From contig JAVJTA010000014.1 of NCBI GenBank assembly GCA_040219135.1, positions 124,001 to 188,000 of the forward strand: a stretch of 64,000 bases of DNA. The letters are read 5' to 3'. The position numbers and the translations under genes are program-made. Under the pieces are notes generated by a model. That model did not search any database. It worked only from the letters and a program-made list of their open reading frames with translations, and had not been told where the DNA came from. This DNA comes from UBA7803 sp040219135 (GTDB taxonomy: Bacteria > Pseudomonadota > Gammaproteobacteria > Pseudomonadales > Azotimanducaceae). The stretch's first letter is position 1, and each line of letters begins with the position of its first letter. Below are positions 17,554 to 24,973 of this stretch, one piece after another.

Positions 17554-17568
17554 GCCGGCTCGGCACCG

Positions 17569-18681
17569 CTACGGCGCGCCGCCGGCCGGCGCTTCCAGCA
17601 GGGCCCGCACCCGCGCCACGGTCACCGCCAGTGGATCTTCCGTCACGTCCGTCGCTGACGGATCGCCGGCGCCGAGCCACGCCACCCGACCCGCCGACGC
17701 CAACGCCGCGTGGATTCGTCCGATGTCCCGGGTGAAACGCGCCGGCGCCACGGCCATGGCCAGCCGATGAGTCAACGGTTTCCAGCGGTAGCTTGCCGGA
17801 CGCAGCCACCAGGGCAGGCGCCCCGGAGCGGTGACCGGGGCGAGATAGACCGGCCTGCCGGTCGCCAGCGCCTCCGTGAGCATGGACATGCTTTCGGCGC
17901 TGACGACGACCCGATCGGCAAGCGCCAGCAACGCCGCATACGGATTCTCCCGCGCCTGCGCAGACCACACGTGAACATGGCGTGGGACCTCCAGCCGCTG
18001 CTGCAGACGCCGCTTGAAGCCGGGCGGCGTGCGCGGGCTGGTGCTGATCAGCAGGCTGCCGCGATGGGCGCCGGCGAAGCGGTTCAGCCGCGCCGCCATG
18101 TCGTCGGCAAGCGCGCGGGTGAACACGAACGGGCCGCTGTCGCCGCCCACGAGCACCGCGATCCACGGCCGCGGCAGCGGCTCGAAACGCCGGCGCCAGG
18201 TGTCGATGGCGCCCGGATCCGCAGCCGGCTGGCCCGGCTGCAGCGGCAGCGCGTTGACCAGGACGCGGTCCCCGGCGGGCAGCGCGTACTGCCTGGTCGA
18301 CACAACCAGATCGAAGCGCTCGGGCCGCGACCAGGGCCGGCCGAGGTGCACCAGCCGCGTGCGGCCCCCCGAACGCTCGCGGATCCAGCGGGCGACCAGT
18401 TCGTTGCGCCGGCCGGCCGTGATCAGCAGATCCGGCCAGGGCGCCACGAGTTGCGGGCGACACGGTGGCCGCAGCCCGGCGAGGGTCGGGCGCGACGCCA
18501 GATGCAGCAGCAGCTCGCCGCTGTGGAAGCACAGCCGCTTTTCTTCCACGCGCCAGGCGCCGGCAGCCGCCAACGCCCCGCCGAGACTGCGCATCTGGGT
18601 GTTGTCCCCGGCCTTGGGACCGATGAGCAGCCAGATCAGCCGCCCGGGATCCTGCCGTTGCGTCGCCTGGGCTGTCGTCAC
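17569..18681 (-). CDS. ELM1-like (DUF1022) predicted GT-B protein, copy 2
   Basis: 370 residues from GTG 18681, with GGAAG upstream. I rejected the longer frame to 18840 because it runs into the divergent neighbour and is low complexity. The N-terminal motif IGPKAGDNTQ, the middle APWPDLLITAGRRNELVARW and RSGGRTRLVHLGRPW, and the C-terminal VSAESMSMLTEALATGRPV give the same order as copy 1. The glycine in copy 1's TGDSISM is replaced here by Ala (VSAESMSM). It stands alone on the minus strand between plus-strand transferases. Same predicted GT-B role; substrate divergence is likely, since matches between copies are concentrated in motifs. Confidence 0.82.
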   Translation of the reverse strand: MTTAQATQRQDPGRLIWLLIGPKAGDNTQMRSLGGALAAAGAWRVEEKRLCFHSGELLLHLASRPTLAGLRPPCRPQLVAPWPDLLITAGRRNELVARWIRERSGGRTRLVHLGRPWSRPERFDLVVSTRQYALPAGDRVLVNALPLQPGQPAADPGAIDTWRRRFEPLPRPWIAVLVGGDSGPFVFTRALADDMAARLNRFAGAHRGSLLISTSPRTPPGFKRRLQQRLEVPRHVHVWSAQARENPYAALLALADRVVVSAESMSMLTEALATGRPVYLAPVTAPGRLPWWLRPASYRWKPLTHRLAMAVAPARFTRDIGRIHAALASAGRVAWLGAGDPSATDVTEDPLAVTVARVRALLEAPAGGAP

Positions 18682-18708
18682 TCGGGGCTTCCGCCGAAAT
18701 CCGCCGGC

Positions 18709-18714
18709 ATTGTA
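18709..18714 (-). promoter_or_regulatory. Candidate -10 box for ELM1 copy 2
   Basis: Read on the minus strand this is TACAAT, five of six matches to the sigma70 -10 consensus, 28 bases before the GTG. No acceptable -35 box is found 16-18 bases upstream, so the call rests on the -10 and position alone. Confidence 0.25.
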
Positions 18715-18818
18715 GCGGAGTGCGCAGCCGCGGCGCGGCCGTGCTGTCGCGCCGTACGGGGCGCTGCTATCCTTGCCCGGGCCCGCCACCGCGCCGCCGT
18801 CGGGGAAGTCTTCCGCAG

Positions 18819-19961
18819 GTGAACAACTCGATCCGCTCATGGGCGTGGCGCCTGGGTCTGCATCCGGCGCCGCCGGGCCGCGGTCTGCTGGTGCTGGCCG
18901 ACGCCGACGACCCCACCCTGCGCGGCGTTCTCCAGCGCGTGCGCGACGATCACCCGCGGGTCAATCTGTTCCACCTCCAGACACCCGGCTGCCCGGCGCT
19001 GCCGGACACCATCGCGGTGCCTGGTCCGGCACCGTTCGGCTGCATCCAGCGTCGATTTCTGCGCCGTCTGAAAGTGCAGGCGACACTCGTATCCTCCAAC
19101 ACGCACTCAGCCGGTGCATTGCTCGACACGGCGGCCGCTCTGGGGATCGAGGTGCTGACCGTAGGCGCAGCGTCCTGCGCCGACTCCGCCTGTCGGCGCC
19201 TGCGGCCGCTGCTTGCCACACCCCGACCGCCCGCCAAGGCCGGCCCCGGGATCGAGGCCTGGCTGCTGGCGCGGGTGGACCGCGCACCGCTGGCCTGGGT
19301 GACCAGTCGGAAATTCCGGGCCGTCGACTCCCTCGCCGCCGTGGCCGAAGAACTCGGTCGACCGCGCACCATTCTCTGTCTGGGAAACGGCCCGTCCAGC
19401 CGTGATCCGGCGCTCGACGGCCTCGCCTACGATGCCCTGTTCCGAGTCAACCATCTCTGGCTCGATGACCATCGGCACACGGCGCCCGACGTGATCTTCA
19501 CCGGCAAGAAGGACACCCTGAGCGCCTATCGCCGGCCCACGCTCTTCGCCTTTCAGACGGAGCAGGCCGCGCGCCGCATCATGCTGCGCGCCGTGCTCTT
19601 GCCGAGGCGGATCCGCTACTGCACCGCCGAGCGCCTCGGCTGCATCGACTTCGCCGCGTTCGCGCCCTACAAACCGACCAACGGGGCCGTTATGATTGCG
19701 CTGGCCGCTGCCCTGGCGCCGCAACGCCTGATCGTCGCCGGCATGGATCTGTTCAGCGATCCGCGCGGCTCCTATCCCGGCCAGAGCGCGACCCCGAACG
19801 CGTACGCGGCGGCCCACGATCGCGACGTCGAGGCGCGCTGCATTCTGGCAACCCTGGCCGCGTTCCCCGGAGAGCTGAGCATCGTCGGCGACGTGCTCAA
19901 GGCCCGCTGGGCCGAGCACCAGACCGAAGCGCAGGCCCCGGGCGATCCGCCCCATCACTGA
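18819..19961 (+). CDS. GT42 sialyltransferase-like protein with N-terminal extension
   Basis: 380 residues from GTG 18819, preceded by GGGGAAG. The C-terminal half matches the layout of Campylobacter Cst-type GT42 enzymes: CLGNGPSSRDPALDGL (187-202), an FRVNHLWLDD block, PDVIFTGK, then KPTNGAVMIALAAAL and IVAGMDLFSD-RGSYPG. The first 170 residues form a separate region with VQATLVSSNTHSAGALLDTA, reminiscent of capsule-type transferase Rossmann halves, so this may be a two-domain protein. GT42 enzymes use CMP-sialic acid, but no neuA/neuB/neuC homologue is here, so the donor may differ. The next gene begins 9 bases downstream. Confidence 0.62.
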   Translation: MNNSIRSWAWRLGLHPAPPGRGLLVLADADDPTLRGVLQRVRDDHPRVNLFHLQTPGCPALPDTIAVPGPAPFGCIQRRFLRRLKVQATLVSSNTHSAGALLDTAAALGIEVLTVGAASCADSACRRLRPLLATPRPPAKAGPGIEAWLLARVDRAPLAWVTSRKFRAVDSLAAVAEELGRPRTILCLGNGPSSRDPALDGLAYDALFRVNHLWLDDHRHTAPDVIFTGKKDTLSAYRRPTLFAFQTEQAARRIMLRAVLLPRRIRYCTAERLGCIDFAAFAPYKPTNGAVMIALAAALAPQRLIVAGMDLFSDPRGSYPGQSATPNAYAAAHDRDVEARCILATLAAFPGELSIVGDVLKARWAEHQTEAQAPGDPPHH

Positions 19962-19970
19962 GGAGACCCG

Positions 19971-21422
19971 ATGTCGTCGTCCACGGTCAGCCACAAGTCG
20001 TTCAAGACCCGTCTGCACCATCGGCGCCTCGGCGCCATGCTGCGCGACGTGCGCAAGCGACCGGCCGGTGACCGGCAGCGGCCCGTCGTGGTGACCCTGG
20101 CGCCGGCCGCCGGCGTGACCCCCTCGGACAAGCCGCCGGTCAGGATCTTCGTCGGCACCGAACCCGCTCAGTTCCGTGCCGAGCGGGTGTTCGTGTGGTC
20201 CGTGAGCAGAGTCCGCGATCCCGCGCGGACCTACGAGATCCACCTGATGAGCGACCTGGCCGGCTTCGATCGCTCCACCTGGAAGACCGGCTTTACCCAG
20301 TACCGCTACGCGATCCCGGCGCTCGCCGGTTACCGGGGCCGGGCGATCTACAACGACGTGGATCAGATCTACCTCGGCGATCCGGCCGAGCTGTTCGACC
20401 AGGACATGGACGGCGCTGCCGTGCTCAGCATCAATGACAAGGAAACCTCGGTGATGCTGCTCGACTGCGAAATGCTGCGCGAGCTGTGGCCGCTGCAGGA
20501 CGCTCAGGCGCCCGGCAAGCACAAGCTGTTCCGGGCCCGGGTCCGCGACGCCGGGCTCTGGGGGCACATGGATCCGGCCTGGAACGCCCGTGACGACGAG
20601 TACCAGCCGCAGCGCACCAGACTGCTGCACTTCACAACGCTGCACACCCAGCCCTGGCAGCCATTTCCCGATCAGCTGCGCTACCAGCCGCATCCCCATT
20701 CCGATGTCTGGCAGGCGCTGGAGGACGAGGCGGACGCCGCGCGTTTCACCCTGTTCGACGCCGAGCGGCCGAGCGACCGCTACCAGGAGCTGTTGTCGCT
20801 GTACGGACAACTCCACGACAGCGGCCGTCCGGACACCGGTCACAGCGCCGAGGACACGTTCAGCGGCATCTCCCTCACCGAACACGTCGAACCGATTGCC
20901 GAGCTGGTGCGCCGGCACGGCGCCGGGAGCATTCTCGACTACGGGTCCGGCAAGGCGACCCTGTATCAGGCGGCGCCCGGCGAGTCCGAAGACTCGCGCT
21001 TCAAGACCATGCCGAGCTGGGGCAGCGCAACGGTCACCTGCTACGACCCGGGCTACGAACCGTTTTCCGGCCCCTACGCCGATCACTACGACGGCGTGAT
21101 CACCACCGACGTTCTCGAACACATACCGGCGGAGGACATCGGCTGGGTTCTGCACCACCTGTTTTCACTGGCGAACCGCTTCGTCTACGCGGTGGCTGCC
21201 TGCTATCCGGCCAAGAAGATTCTGCCCGACGGCAGCAACGCCCACTGCACCATCCGTACCCCCCAGTGGTGGGCCGGACAGATGCAGCTGGTGGCGAGGA
21301 GCTATCCCGACGTCGCCTGGACGCTGTGCACCCAGGAGAAGAGCCCGCTGGCATTCGAGCAGCGCAAGAAGCTGCTCAAGCCCGGCATCCGCAACCGCTT
21401 CTTCAGCGGGCACGGTGCCTGA
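19971..21422 (+). CDS. Fusion: GT8-like glycosyltransferase plus SAM methyltransferase
   Basis: 483 residues. The N-terminal half carries ALAGYRGRAIYNDVDQIYLGDP with DVD at 129-131, followed by RLLHFTTLHTQPW (217-229), the GT8-like core also seen at 16603-17553. From about 300 a class I methyltransferase begins: motif I ILDYGSGKATLY (321-332), then YDGVITTDVLEHIP (373-386) and a PQWWAGQM block. The arrangement implies one polypeptide that adds and then methylates a sugar, or two linked steps on one acceptor. It is 9 bases after the GT42-like gene and overlaps or abuts the TylF-like methyltransferase. A linker near 260-300 is rich in charged residues. I see no frameshift that could create the fusion artificially. 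Confidence 0.72.
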   Translation: MSSSTVSHKSFKTRLHHRRLGAMLRDVRKRPAGDRQRPVVVTLAPAAGVTPSDKPPVRIFVGTEPAQFRAERVFVWSVSRVRDPARTYEIHLMSDLAGFDRSTWKTGFTQYRYAIPALAGYRGRAIYNDVDQIYLGDPAELFDQDMDGAAVLSINDKETSVMLLDCEMLRELWPLQDAQAPGKHKLFRARVRDAGLWGHMDPAWNARDDEYQPQRTRLLHFTTLHTQPWQPFPDQLRYQPHPHSDVWQALEDEADAARFTLFDAERPSDRYQELLSLYGQLHDSGRPDTGHSAEDTFSGISLTEHVEPIAELVRRHGAGSILDYGSGKATLYQAAPGESEDSRFKTMPSWGSATVTCYDPGYEPFSGPYADHYDGVITTDVLEHIPAEDIGWVLHHLFSLANRFVYAVAACYPAKKILPDGSNAHCTIRTPQWWAGQMQLVARSYPDVAWTLCTQEKSPLAFEQRKKLLKPGIRNRFFSGHGA

Positions 21423-21429
21423 GCCAGGC

Positions 21430-22200
21430 ATGGCGTTCTCACTGAAGAATCTGCGCAAGCGGCTGTCGCGCGATCCGCTCACCCGCCGCAAGGCTCAGGG
21501 CAAGTACTTCGAACGACGTCTGCGACGTCACGACCTGCAGCTCTACAAATCGCATCTCAACTGGACCCTGTCCGGGACTCTGAAGGACCTGCACGCGGAG
21601 TGGGGCGATGCCCCCGGGCTGCCGGCCGATCGCTGCTGCTTCCTCTACGATCTCGCCCGGCTGGCGCGCCACCGCGGCGTCCCGGGCGACAGCGCCGAGT
21701 GCGGCGTGCGTTACGGCAAGAGCACGTTCTTTCTGCTGCGTGGGCTGGACGATCCGGCGCGCCCCCACCATCTGTTCGACTCGTTCGCCGGGCTCTCCGC
21801 CACCGGCGCCGCGGACTCTGCGGCGAGCGGTCTCAAGTCCTGGCGGGAGGGTGACATCAGCGTTCCCGAATCGGCCGCACGCGAGAACCTGGCGCGATTT
21901 CCGAACTGCGAGTTTCGTGTCGGCTGGATCCCTGAACGCTTTCCGGAGGTGGCCGATCGCCGCTTCGCGCTGGTGCACATCGACGTCGACCTGTACCAGC
22001 CGACCCGGGATGCGCTGGAGTTCTTCTGGCCGCGCCTGACACCGGGCGGTCTGATCGTCTGCGACGACTACGGATTCGCCACCTGTCCCGGCGCAACCCA
22101 GGCCTTCGACGAGTTCTTCGCCGAGCGCCGCGACGGCGTGCTGCCCATCCCGACCGGTCAGTGTCTGGTGTGGAAAGACGCCGCCGCGGTCAGCGGTTGA
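21430..22200 (+). CDS. TylF/MycF-like sugar O-methyltransferase
   Basis: 256 residues from ATG 21430; a GTG at 21415 overlapping the upstream stop would add five residues. SAECGVRYGKSTFFLL is motif I, FDSFAGLS follows, and HIDVDLYQPTRDALEFFWP with GGLIVCDDYGF is the metal-binding block of TylF/MycF-type macrocin O-methyltransferases, which methylate sugar hydroxyls using SAM and Mg2+. It is the last gene of the plus-strand trio with the GT42-like and fusion proteins. Its final 11 bases overlap the converging 2OG oxygenase gene. A methylated sugar in the cluster's product is therefore likely. Confidence 0.82.
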   Translation: MAFSLKNLRKRLSRDPLTRRKAQGKYFERRLRRHDLQLYKSHLNWTLSGTLKDLHAEWGDAPGLPADRCCFLYDLARLARHRGVPGDSAECGVRYGKSTFFLLRGLDDPARPHHLFDSFAGLSATGAADSAASGLKSWREGDISVPESAARENLARFPNCEFRVGWIPERFPEVADRRFALVHIDVDLYQPTRDALEFFWPRLTPGGLIVCDDYGFATCPGATQAFDEFFAERRDGVLPIPTGQCLVWKDAAAVSG

Positions 22201-23086
22201 GCAGACTGCGCGCCCGCCCCAGCGTCGACTCCCATTGCGGGTGGTGGGCAAAGAAGCCGTCCCGCGCCGTGCCGCCATAGCACTCGCCCATGGTGGCCAC
22301 GTAGCGCCGCGGTACCGAAGTCACGCCGCGAGCGGTGACCCCATGGATGGCCGAAACCCCGTTCAGCCAGAACAGCAGGGTGTTCGCCCGGTAAGGCACC
22401 CGACCGACCGGCTCGACGTAACGGCCCGGGATCTTCTTCAGCCGGGCGCGCGGGTACATGCGTCGACGCAGCCGGAACATCTGGTGGTCGCCGCCCACGG
22501 AATCGTCGTCGACGCGCCGGAAATAGAGCAGCGAAGAGAACAGTTTAAACGGGCTGTCGATGTGGGGGCCGCGCACCGGCGTCGGCTGCCACACCGGCGT
22601 GTTGACGCCGAACACGCAGTCGAGCACCACATCGGCTTCCCGGTTGTCACTCGCTTCGCTCTTTCCCGTCGCCCGCACGCCGACCTCGAAGTCCTTCAGG
22701 GCCTTACCGAAGTTCGCCTGGAAACCCGGATGCTGGGCCAGCACGGTCGGCCCCCAGAGCGCGACAAACTCGTCGAAGAAGGCGGCCGACAGGTGGTACT
22801 CGAAGAACGCCTGCCACAGCCGGCTGACCTGGGAACTGCCGAGGGCTTGCGCCGCCGGCTTCAGGCAGGCCCGGTTGTTCTCGCGGGCCTCGCTGCCGGC
22901 GATCCAGTCGAATTCGGGAAACTCGGCGTCGAGCTGGCGGTAGACATCCTCCGGCAGCGCGTCGTGTACGACCACGTGCGGATAGGGATCGAGGCGGATA
23001 TCGGCCTTGGTCGCCCGGCCGAGAATCGACAGCCGCCGCCCCCCCGGTCCCGTGTCGATGCCAACCTCCCTGCCTGCCTCACCCAT
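22190..23086 (-). CDS. 2-oxoglutarate/Fe(II) oxygenase-like protein
   Basis: 298 residues. The facial triad is visible: GPHIDSPF gives His175 and Asp177, IHGVTARGV gives distal His248, and VPRRYVATMG supplies Arg260/261 to bind 2-oxoglutarate. The middle block YFRRVDDDSVGGDHQMF is typical of prolyl-4-hydroxylase-like folds. It should hydroxylate an acceptor or modify a sugar or lipid. The start ATG at 23086 overlaps the upstream methyltransferase stop by 8 bases, so the two are coupled. The C-terminal overlap with the converging TylF-like gene is 11 bases. The substrate is unknown. Confidence 0.75.
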   Translation of the reverse strand: MGEAGREVGIDTGPGGRRLSILGRATKADIRLDPYPHVVVHDALPEDVYRQLDAEFPEFDWIAGSEARENNRACLKPAAQALGSSQVSRLWQAFFEYHLSAAFFDEFVALWGPTVLAQHPGFQANFGKALKDFEVGVRATGKSEASDNREADVVLDCVFGVNTPVWQPTPVRGPHIDSPFKLFSSLLYFRRVDDDSVGGDHQMFRLRRRMYPRARLKKIPGRYVEPVGRVPYRANTLLFWLNGVSAIHGVTARGVTSVPRRYVATMGECYGGTARDGFFAHHPQWESTLGRARSLLNR

Positions 23087-23987
23087 GTTCTGCTCCCTGC
23101 GATCCGGCCCGGGTCAATTCCTCCGCCACGGCATGCTCGTAGCGCTGCTGGATCGGCACCTGGAATGGCGCGTCGCCGTCCTTGCGAAGAACCGCGAAAG
23201 TCAGCAGCTTGCGGCCGCTCACCAGCAGGCGATCCAGCGTCAGCCCGAAGCGCTGCGCCGGCGTCGCTCCCGGGAGCCGGCCCAGCGCCAGATCGAGCCA
23301 GCGTCGCGGCCAGCCGCGTCGCGGCAGTTTCGCATCGCTGACGAGCCACGCCAACGGGACCGCGCAGCCGTGCCGCAGCACGCCTTGCTCGGGAAAACCG
23401 CCGGCCGCGGCGATCACGCCATCTCCATGTCGCGTGGCAACGCCCAGGGCCAGAAGGTCGTAGCCGTTCGCCGCAGCCAGCGCGTAGTAGAGATTCGGAT
23501 GATACGAATAGAACCCGTGGTTCAGATAGTTGATGAACGGCATGACGTGCACCATGACGCCACCGGGCGCCGTCAGGGCGTGGACGTTCCGATAGATGGC
23601 ACCCTGATCGAAGACGTGTTCGCCGGTGCCGTTATTGGTGACGAACTGGTAGGTCTCACGGAAACCATACTGCTCCGCCAGATTCTGGTTGAGATCCATG
23701 ACGAGGCTGCCGTAGGTATCGTTCACGTCGATCGCCTGGTAGGCGCGTGCACCCAGGCAGCGGTAGAACTCCGCGACCCGGTCGCGCCGCGCGGTCTCAT
23801 CCAGGGCGTTGATCGCTTCGAGCCCGCCGACTTCTCCGCCCTGCTCCCGAACCCGGCGCACCACGAGTTCGAGAGCAGCCCGATTCGCCGTCAGCGTCTG
23901 GTTGCCGAGTTCCAGTACCGCCGGCGTCGGGCCGGCCAGCCCGAGGCTGGCCTGGGTCAGCAGCGCCATGAACGGGTTGAAACTCAC
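23079..23987 (-). CDS. SAM-dependent methyltransferase-like protein
   Basis: 302 residues. PAVLELGNQTLTANRAAL is a degenerate motif I, AYQAIDVNDTYGSL is motif II-like, FVTNNGTGEHVFDQ is the acidic motif, and APGGVMVHVMPFINYLNHGF follows, the pattern of class I methyltransferases acting on glycans. It overlaps the 2OG oxygenase start by 8 bases; together they form a two-gene minus-strand unit preceded 29 bases upstream by an exported protein gene. A catalytic assignment beyond methyl transfer is not possible. Cysteines are few, and no signal peptide or membrane segment is seen. Confidence 0.65.
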   Translation of the reverse strand: MSFNPFMALLTQASLGLAGPTPAVLELGNQTLTANRAALELVVRRVREQGGEVGGLEAINALDETARRDRVAEFYRCLGARAYQAIDVNDTYGSLVMDLNQNLAEQYGFRETYQFVTNNGTGEHVFDQGAIYRNVHALTAPGGVMVHVMPFINYLNHGFYSYHPNLYYALAAANGYDLLALGVATRHGDGVIAAAGGFPEQGVLRHGCAVPLAWLVSDAKLPRRGWPRRWLDLALGRLPGATPAQRFGLTLDRLLVSGRKLLTFAVLRKDGDAPFQVPIQQRYEHAVAEELTRAGSQGAEHG

Positions 23988-24016
23988 TCGCAGCTCATCG
24001 GTCGGCGCGCGCCTGC

Positions 24017-24775
24017 TCAGCGCCCGGCGGCGTCGATTTCGACCGCGCGGCAGCGGTAGTCGCCGTAGCGGGTCAGCTCGTGTTTCTGCAGCACTTTGAG
24101 ACCGAGGGCGCGGCCGCGCCAGTGCGTTTCGATCTGTTCCAGCGCCGCCATGCCCAGCGCGTCGTCCCAGCGGAAACTCAGACTCTGGGTATACGTGGCG
24201 ATGCGCACCAGGGGCGCCACGTAGGCCGGCGCGGTGTTAACGATGCTTATGCGACGCGGTTGTCGGGTGGTTCTGTCCACAACCAGGGTGCCGAGCACTT
24301 TCTCCGCCAGGCGCTCGTCGAGATCGTCGTAGGCCCGCAGCCGGAACTCGTAGACGGCTTCGGCCGGCGTCTCGGACACCAGCCGCCAGCCGTCCGGCTG
24401 CACCATGCTGCGGAGATCGAAGGCCAGCGGGTGGCGGCGCTCGCGGTCCTCCTGGCCCTGGCTGTAGTGGCTCAGATCCGCATCGTTCGGCGGGCGGCCG
24501 TCCACGGACCGCAGCGACCAGGGATACCCGACCGAGCCCGGTTCGTAGCGTTCGCTGCGCGAGTGATCGCCGTCGATGCGGGTGCGGGTGTAGGCGCAGC
24601 GCTCCTCGGCGTTGGGAACCGCGTTCTCCAGCACCGCACGCACCAGCGCAGGCGTGTCGGCGCCAGCGACGCCGGGCGCCATGGCAAGACACACGATCAC
24701 GACGGCGGCCGCACGACGCGCGAGCGGTCTGGATTGGCAGGACGAATGCGGACTCACAGATCTGTTAGACGACAT
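24017..24775 (-). CDS. Exported protein of unknown function
   Basis: 252 residues. A signal peptide (basic LARRAAA then a hydrophobic stretch, cleavage likely after GVAGA near residue 39) precedes a soluble domain with ERCAYTRTRIDGDHS and YEFRLRAYDDLDERLAEKVLGT. The middle pattern of alternating beta-strands is faintly like LolA/outer-membrane lipoprotein-sorting folds, but I do not recognise the family. It sits on the minus strand ahead of the methyltransferase/2OG pair, 29 bases away, and probably shares their transcript. It could bind an envelope lipid or glycan produced by the cluster; that is inference only. Confidence 0.6.
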   Translation of the reverse strand: MSSNRSVSPHSSCQSRPLARRAAAVVIVCLAMAPGVAGADTPALVRAVLENAVPNAEERCAYTRTRIDGDHSRSERYEPGSVGYPWSLRSVDGRPPNDADLSHYSQGQEDRERRHPLAFDLRSMVQPDGWRLVSETPAEAVYEFRLRAYDDLDERLAEKVLGTLVVDRTTRQPRRISIVNTAPAYVAPLVRIATYTQSLSFRWDDALGMAALEQIETHWRGRALGLKVLQKHELTRYGDYRCRAVEIDAAGR

Positions 24776-24973
24776 GTCGGTCAGGGGTTCCCCGGACGGT
24801 ACGGAGTGGAAGCGTCATTGACACCCGCTCAGGGGGGCCCGCCACTCGGAACGCGTGCTATTCTACGCGCTGTACGACACGGATCGTAACCCGGGCGCGC
24901 CCCGCGTTCCCGGCCGCTGCGGCGACCACCCGATACCCGACAGTCGACAGCCCACAACCGAGAAGGCCGCCCG

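Noticed and set aside
19107..21158. 683-codon minus-strand frame over the GT42-like and fusion genes
   Set aside because: Antisense to two well-supported genes and without motif or signal peptide.
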